Source: Terriglobales bacterium
GTDB lineage: Bacteria; Acidobacteriota; Terriglobia; Terriglobales; Acidobacteriaceae
Direction: 5' to 3'
Length of the DNA: 64,000 bases
Assembly: GCA_015654835.1 (NCBI GenBank)
Contig: JAATGG010000264.1
Span: 1 to 64,000, forward strand
A program made the position numbers and the translations under genes. Of the stretch, positions 59,879-64,000 are shown in pieces. Numbering within the stretch: position 1 is the stretch's first letter; every line of letters starts with the position of its first letter. The notes below the pieces were generated by a model. The model did not search any database. It had not been told where the DNA came from and worked only from the letters and a program-made list of their open reading frames with translations.

Positions 59879-60861
59879 CCTTCACGGAATGGGTTCCGGT
59901 CACTGACTCGAGTTCCGTCGGCGAAGTCCGCCGCACGGCTCTGTTGGCCGCTCAACGCCTGGAATTCGATGAAACCCGCTCCGGCGAGTTTGCCTTGCTC
60001 GCCACCGAAGCCTCCCGCAACGCCCTCATCCATGGTGGCGGAGGCCAGGTCGTCTTCAGCGGCCTCAAAGATGGCCGCGGCGCCCTCGGCTACATCCTCG
60101 CCATGGATAAAGGCGCCGGCATTCCCAACGTTGCCCTTGCCATGAGTGACGGCTACTCCACCGCCGGCACCATGGGCGGCGGCATGGGCGCCATGAAGCG
60201 CATCGCCAGCACCCTCGAAATCTTCACCGGTCGCACCGGCACCGTCGTCCTCGTGCAAATCGGCAAAGTCACTCCCGGTGACGGCCTCCAGATCGCAGGC
60301 ATGGCCGTTCCCTATCCCGGCGAACGCTTCTGCGGCGACGCCTGGACAGTGCATCGCACCCCCGAACGCACCGTAGCCCTCGCCGTCGATGGCCTCGGCC
60401 ACGGATGGGAAGCTGCCGAAGCCGCGCAGGAGGCCGTCGCCACCTTCCGCAAACGCGCCGACTCCGGCCCCGGCGACATTCTCGGCTATGTGCACGACGC
60501 CCTCAAAAAAACCCGCGGCGCCGTCGCCGCCGTCGCCGAAATCCGGCCCCGTGACAAAACTCTCGTCTACGCCGGCATCGGCAACATCGCCGCCGTCGTG
60601 CTTTCCGGCGGCGCCTCGCGCAGCCTCGTCTCCCACAACGGCACCCTCGGCGTCACCATCGCCCGGATTCAGGAGTTCAAATCCGACTGGCCCTCCGACG
60701 CCGTTCTCGTCCTTCACTCCGACGGCCTTCAGTCCCGGTGGGATCTCGCTCCCTACCCCGGCCTCCTCGCCCGCCACCCCGCGGTCATCGGCGGCGTCCT
60801 GCTCCGCGATTTTCGTCGTCAGCGGGACGATGCCAGCGTGATCGTCATCAAAGCTGTTTGA
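59869..60861 (+). CDS. GHKL-like domain + SpoIIE/RsbX-like PP2C phosphatase
   Basis: N-terminal LATEASRNALIHGGGG...DKGAGIPNV; C-terminal VALAVDGLGHGWEAAEAAQEAV and SDAVLVLHSDGLQSRWD. Confidence 0.88.
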   Translation: MEVAFTEWVPVTDSSSVGEVRRTALLAAQRLEFDETRSGEFALLATEASRNALIHGGGGQVVFSGLKDGRGALGYILAMDKGAGIPNVALAMSDGYSTAGTMGGGMGAMKRIASTLEIFTGRTGTVVLVQIGKVTPGDGLQIAGMAVPYPGERFCGDAWTVHRTPERTVALAVDGLGHGWEAAEAAQEAVATFRKRADSGPGDILGYVHDALKKTRGAVAAVAEIRPRDKTLVYAGIGNIAAVVLSGGASRSLVSHNGTLGVTIARIQEFKSDWPSDAVLVLHSDGLQSRWDLAPYPGLLARHPAVIGGVLLRDFRRQRDDASVIVIKAV

Positions 60862-60864
60862 CCT

Positions 60865-63015
60865 ATGTCCGTTTCCATCTTCCATCTCGCCCTGCGCACC
60901 GAACGCGACGTCGTTCAAGCCCGTCAGCGCGCCCGCGAAGTGGCCGCCGAACTGGGCCTCGATAACCAGGACCAGATCCGCATGGCCACCGCCACCTCCG
61001 AGATTGCCCGCAACGCCTTCCGTTACGCGCGCGGCGGCAAAGTCACCTTCTCCGTCGGACTCGAACCTCCGCAATTTCTGGAGGTCATGGTGTCGGACTC
61101 CGGACCCGGCATCGATAATCTCGACGAAATCCTCGAAGGCCGCTATAAGTCCGATACCGGCCTCGGCATGGGCATCATCGGAACCCGCCGCCTCATGGAC
61201 CAGTTCGAGATCGAGGTCGGTCCCGAAGGCACCACCGTCCGCATGGCCAAGCGCATCCCCTCCCACCAGGCCTGGACCCTGCGCACCGTCCACGACCTCA
61301 ACCAGAAAATGCAGGCCCGCGCTCCCGATAATCCCTACGAAGAAATCGAGCAGCAAAATCAGGAGCTGCTCAAGACCCTGCAGGAACTGCGCGCCCGTCA
61401 GGAAGAGTTGGAGCTGCTCAACCGCGAGCTTGAAGACACCAACCGCGGCGTCGTCGCCCTCTACGCCGAGCTAGACGAGCGCGCCGACTATCTCCGCCGC
61501 GCCTCCGAGCTCAAAACCAAGTTCCTCTCCAACGTCTCCCACGAATTCCGCACCCCGCTCAACTCCATCATTTCCCTCGCGCGCCTGCTCATGGATAAGT
61601 TCGACGGCGATCTGAGTCCGGAGCAGATGAAGCAGGTCCGCTTCATCGAGTCCTCGGCCCGCGACCTGCAGGAAATGGTCAACGATCTGCTCGATCTGGC
61701 CAAGGTGGAAGCCGGAAAAATCCGCATCCGCACCAAGCGCTTCGAGGTGCAGGAACTGTTCAGCGCCCTCAAGGGGATGCTCAAGCCCCTGCTCGCCGAC
61801 AATAACTCCGTCGACCTCATTTTTGAGGACGCTCCCGACCTGCCGCCGTTGCACACCGACGAGGGCAAAGTCTCGCAGATCCTCAGAAACCTCATCTCCA
61901 ACGCCCTCAAATTCACCCCCAAGGGCCAGGTAACCGTCTCCGCCCGCGCGGCTGAAAAAAACGAGATCCTGTTCATCGTTGCGGATACCGGCATCGGCAT
62001 CGCCCCCGAGCACCACGACACCATCTTCCGCGAATTCAGCCAGGTCGAGAACCCCTTACAGGAGCGCCATCGCGGCACCGGCCTCGGCCTGCCCCTCTGC
62101 CGCAACCTGTCCATGCTGCTCGGCGGCCGTCTCTGGCTTGAGAGCGAGGAGGGCAACGGCTCCACCTTCTTCGTCCAGATTCCCGCAGCCTACGTCGGCG
62201 AATCCGTCCGCCCTGAAGACACCGTCTCGCTGCCCGCGCCCGAGTTCCACCGCGCCCCCGTCCTCCTGCTTGAAGACAACGCCGAAACCGCCCATCTCTT
62301 CGAGTCGCACCTGCGCAACTCCGAGTTCCAGCCCATCCTTGCCTCCACCGTCGCGCAGGCCGAGGTCTGGACCGCCCGTCACAGCCCGGCCGCCGTCGTC
62401 AGCGATATCTACATCGGCGAAGACACGGCCTGGGGCTTCATCGCCCGCCTGCGCGAACGCTGGCCCGACCTGCCCCTCGTCGTCACCAGCATCTTCGAGG
62501 AGTCGCAGGCCGCCCTCTCCCGCGGCGCAAATCTCTTCCTCCCCAAGCCGCTCGACCGCGATCTGCTGCTACGCGAGTTGCGCCGGCTCACCGAGCACAC
62601 GGGAACCCGCCGCCTGCTCATCGTCGATGACAATGAAGTCTCGCGCTACATCCTCCGCGAGCTTCTCGATCAGCCCTGGCTCGATATCCGCGAGGCCGGC
62701 AGCGGCACCGCGGCCCTCGTCGCGCTCGATGAAAGTCTGCCTGACGCCCTGGTCCTCGACCTCCTCATGCCCGACATCAGCGGCTTCGAGGTCCTCCGCC
62801 GACTCCGCGCCAATCCCGCCACGGAAAATCTGCCGGTGCTGGTCTATACCTCCAAGCCTCTCTCCGAGCCCGAAAGAGCCCAGCTTGAGGCCCTTCGCAC
62901 CCGCATCGTCCGCAAAGAAGATGTCTCCACACGGCTCTCCGCTCAGCCTTTCTTGGACTGGCTCAGGACCCTCGGCATGGCGCCTGATATCCCCGCTCCG
63001 GAGCAAAATGTCTGA
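60865..63015 (+). CDS. Hybrid sensor kinase: RsbT-like GHKL domain, HisKA/HATPase and two REC domains
   Basis: RMATATSEIARNAFRYARGGKVTF; LKTKFLSNVSHEFRTPLNSIISLARL; VLLLEDNAETAHLFES; RRLLIVDDNEVSRYILREL...DALVLDLLMPDISGFEVLRRL. Confidence 0.93.
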   Translation: MSVSIFHLALRTERDVVQARQRAREVAAELGLDNQDQIRMATATSEIARNAFRYARGGKVTFSVGLEPPQFLEVMVSDSGPGIDNLDEILEGRYKSDTGLGMGIIGTRRLMDQFEIEVGPEGTTVRMAKRIPSHQAWTLRTVHDLNQKMQARAPDNPYEEIEQQNQELLKTLQELRARQEELELLNRELEDTNRGVVALYAELDERADYLRRASELKTKFLSNVSHEFRTPLNSIISLARLLMDKFDGDLSPEQMKQVRFIESSARDLQEMVNDLLDLAKVEAGKIRIRTKRFEVQELFSALKGMLKPLLADNNSVDLIFEDAPDLPPLHTDEGKVSQILRNLISNALKFTPKGQVTVSARAAEKNEILFIVADTGIGIAPEHHDTIFREFSQVENPLQERHRGTGLGLPLCRNLSMLLGGRLWLESEEGNGSTFFVQIPAAYVGESVRPEDTVSLPAPEFHRAPVLLLEDNAETAHLFESHLRNSEFQPILASTVAQAEVWTARHSPAAVVSDIYIGEDTAWGFIARLRERWPDLPLVVTSIFEESQAALSRGANLFLPKPLDRDLLLRELRRLTEHTGTRRLLIVDDNEVSRYILRELLDQPWLDIREAGSGTAALVALDESLPDALVLDLLMPDISGFEVLRRLRANPATENLPVLVYTSKPLSEPERAQLEALRTRIVRKEDVSTRLSAQPFLDWLRTLGMAPDIPAPEQNV

Positions 63016-64000
63016 CGACCGCCCCCGCATCGTGATCGTGGATGACCGCGAACAGAATCGTTATGTTCTGTGCCGCATCCTCACCCAGGCGGGGTACGAC
63101 TGCACCGAAATCGGCAGCGGTTTCGAGGCTCTCGCAGCGGCCAAAACCCTGCCCGACATCATGATTCTCGATGTCCAGCTACCCGATATCTCCGGCTACG
63201 AGGTCTGCCGCAGAATCAAGGCCGATCCGCTTACCGCGCAGATCTCCGTCCTCCAGATTTCCGCCTCTTTCGTTTCGAGCCTCGACAAGGCCCGCGCTCT
63301 CGAAGTCGGGGCAGACGGCTATCTCACGCATCCCATCGATGGCATGGTGCTGGCCGCCACCGTGCGCTCTCTGCTGCGCCTCCGCGCCGCCGAAGCCGTG
63401 GCCCTCAAGTCCGCCGAGCAATGGCAGTCCACCTTCAATGCCCTCTCTGAGGGTCTCGCCCTCATTGATGCCGAGAGCCGCCTGGTCCGCTGGAACGGCG
63501 CCTTCGCCGGCATCTGCGACTCCAAATGCCCGATCGCTCCGGGCGACGGCGCAGCCGCCTTGCTGGAGCGCTTGCTCGGCACCAGCGAGCCCCTCCAACA
63601 CGACGGCGAAGATGTCTACCGGGGCGAGTTTCAGGTGGAAGATCGCACCGTGCAGCTCACCGTCAATCTCGTCAACGCCCAGAGTCCAGGCAGTGGAAAA
63701 ATCCTCGTCCTCTCCGATGTAACCGACCGCAAGCTCGCCGAATATGCCATTCGCACCGCCGAAAAGCTTGCCGCCACCGGAAAGCTCGCCAACGCCATCG
63801 CTCACGAGATCAACAATCCCCTCGAAGCCCTCACCAACCTCATCTACCTCGCCGGAACCTCCACGTCGCTCGAAACCATCCAGGGCCTTCTCATCCACGC
63901 CAACCAGGAACTTGCCCGCATCGCCCGCATCACCAAACAGACCCTTTCCTTCCACCGGGATACCCACCATCCCGTAGTGCTCGACGTCGGTGGATTGGTA
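63008..64000 (+). CDS. REC-PAS-histidine kinase hybrid (truncated by window end)
   Basis: Read directly: MSDDRPRIVIVDDREQNRYVLCRILTQAGY...LPDIMILDVQLPDISGYEVCRRI...GKLANAIAHEINNPLEALTNLIYLAG; open to the window end, absent from the ORF track; overlaps the upstream stop by 8 bp. Confidence 0.92.
   Translation, partial: MSDDRPRIVIVDDREQNRYVLCRILTQAGYDCTEIGSGFEALAAAKTLPDIMILDVQLPDISGYEVCRRIKADPLTAQISVLQISASFVSSLDKARALEVGADGYLTHPIDGMVLAATVRSLLRLRAAEAVALKSAEQWQSTFNALSEGLALIDAESRLVRWNGAFAGICDSKCPIAPGDGAAALLERLLGTSEPLQHDGEDVYRGEFQVEDRTVQLTVNLVNAQSPGSGKILVLSDVTDRKLAEYAIRTAEKLAATGKLANAIAHEINNPLEALTNLIYLAGTSTSLETIQGLLIHANQELARIARITKQTLSFHRDTHHPVVLDVGGLV

Noticed and set aside
59737-61356. 539-aa ORF antisense to the rsb cluster
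   Set aside because: Shadow ORF opposite well-supported RsbT/phosphatase/kinase genes.

Overview
GC-rich bacterial chromosome segment, gene content suggestive of an Acidobacteriota-like genome (inference only). From left to right: (1) a minus-strand head/packaging cassette of a prophage or GTA-like element (connector, capsid, prohead protease, portal, terminase), with a DUF3037 + HipA-like kinase pair between portal and terminase; (2) housekeeping genes (isoaspartyl peptidase/asparaginase, Maf, two tandem DUF3857 transglutaminase-like proteins, ROK kinase, MutS2, ClpB, Hsp20, TSUP transporter, Lpd, MiaA, PurD, S21, gamma-carbonic anhydrase, aldo/keto reductase, HicBA, HisS, AspS, GcvT); (3) a complete ISC iron-sulfur operon (iscR-S-U-A-hscB-[tautomerase]-hscA-fdx-iscX); (4) a compact ~7.7 kb genomic island integrated in the 3' half of tRNA-Pro(CGG), bounded by perfect 46-bp direct repeats (48998-49043 and 56685-56730). 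The island carries an integrase, an AlpA-like excisionase, two related ~190-bp mini-ORF/hairpin units, an AAA/DUF4143 ATPase + HEPN-protein pair, and a cytosolic-protein + 4-TM membrane protein pair; (5) a stressosome-type rsbR-rsbS-rsbT-rsbX-like cluster running into two hybrid histidine kinases at the right edge. The best candidates for an undescribed system are the island cargo modules (50.5-56.5 kb). No CRISPR array or rRNA was seen. All calls come from reading the sequence and ORF translations; no database search was run.
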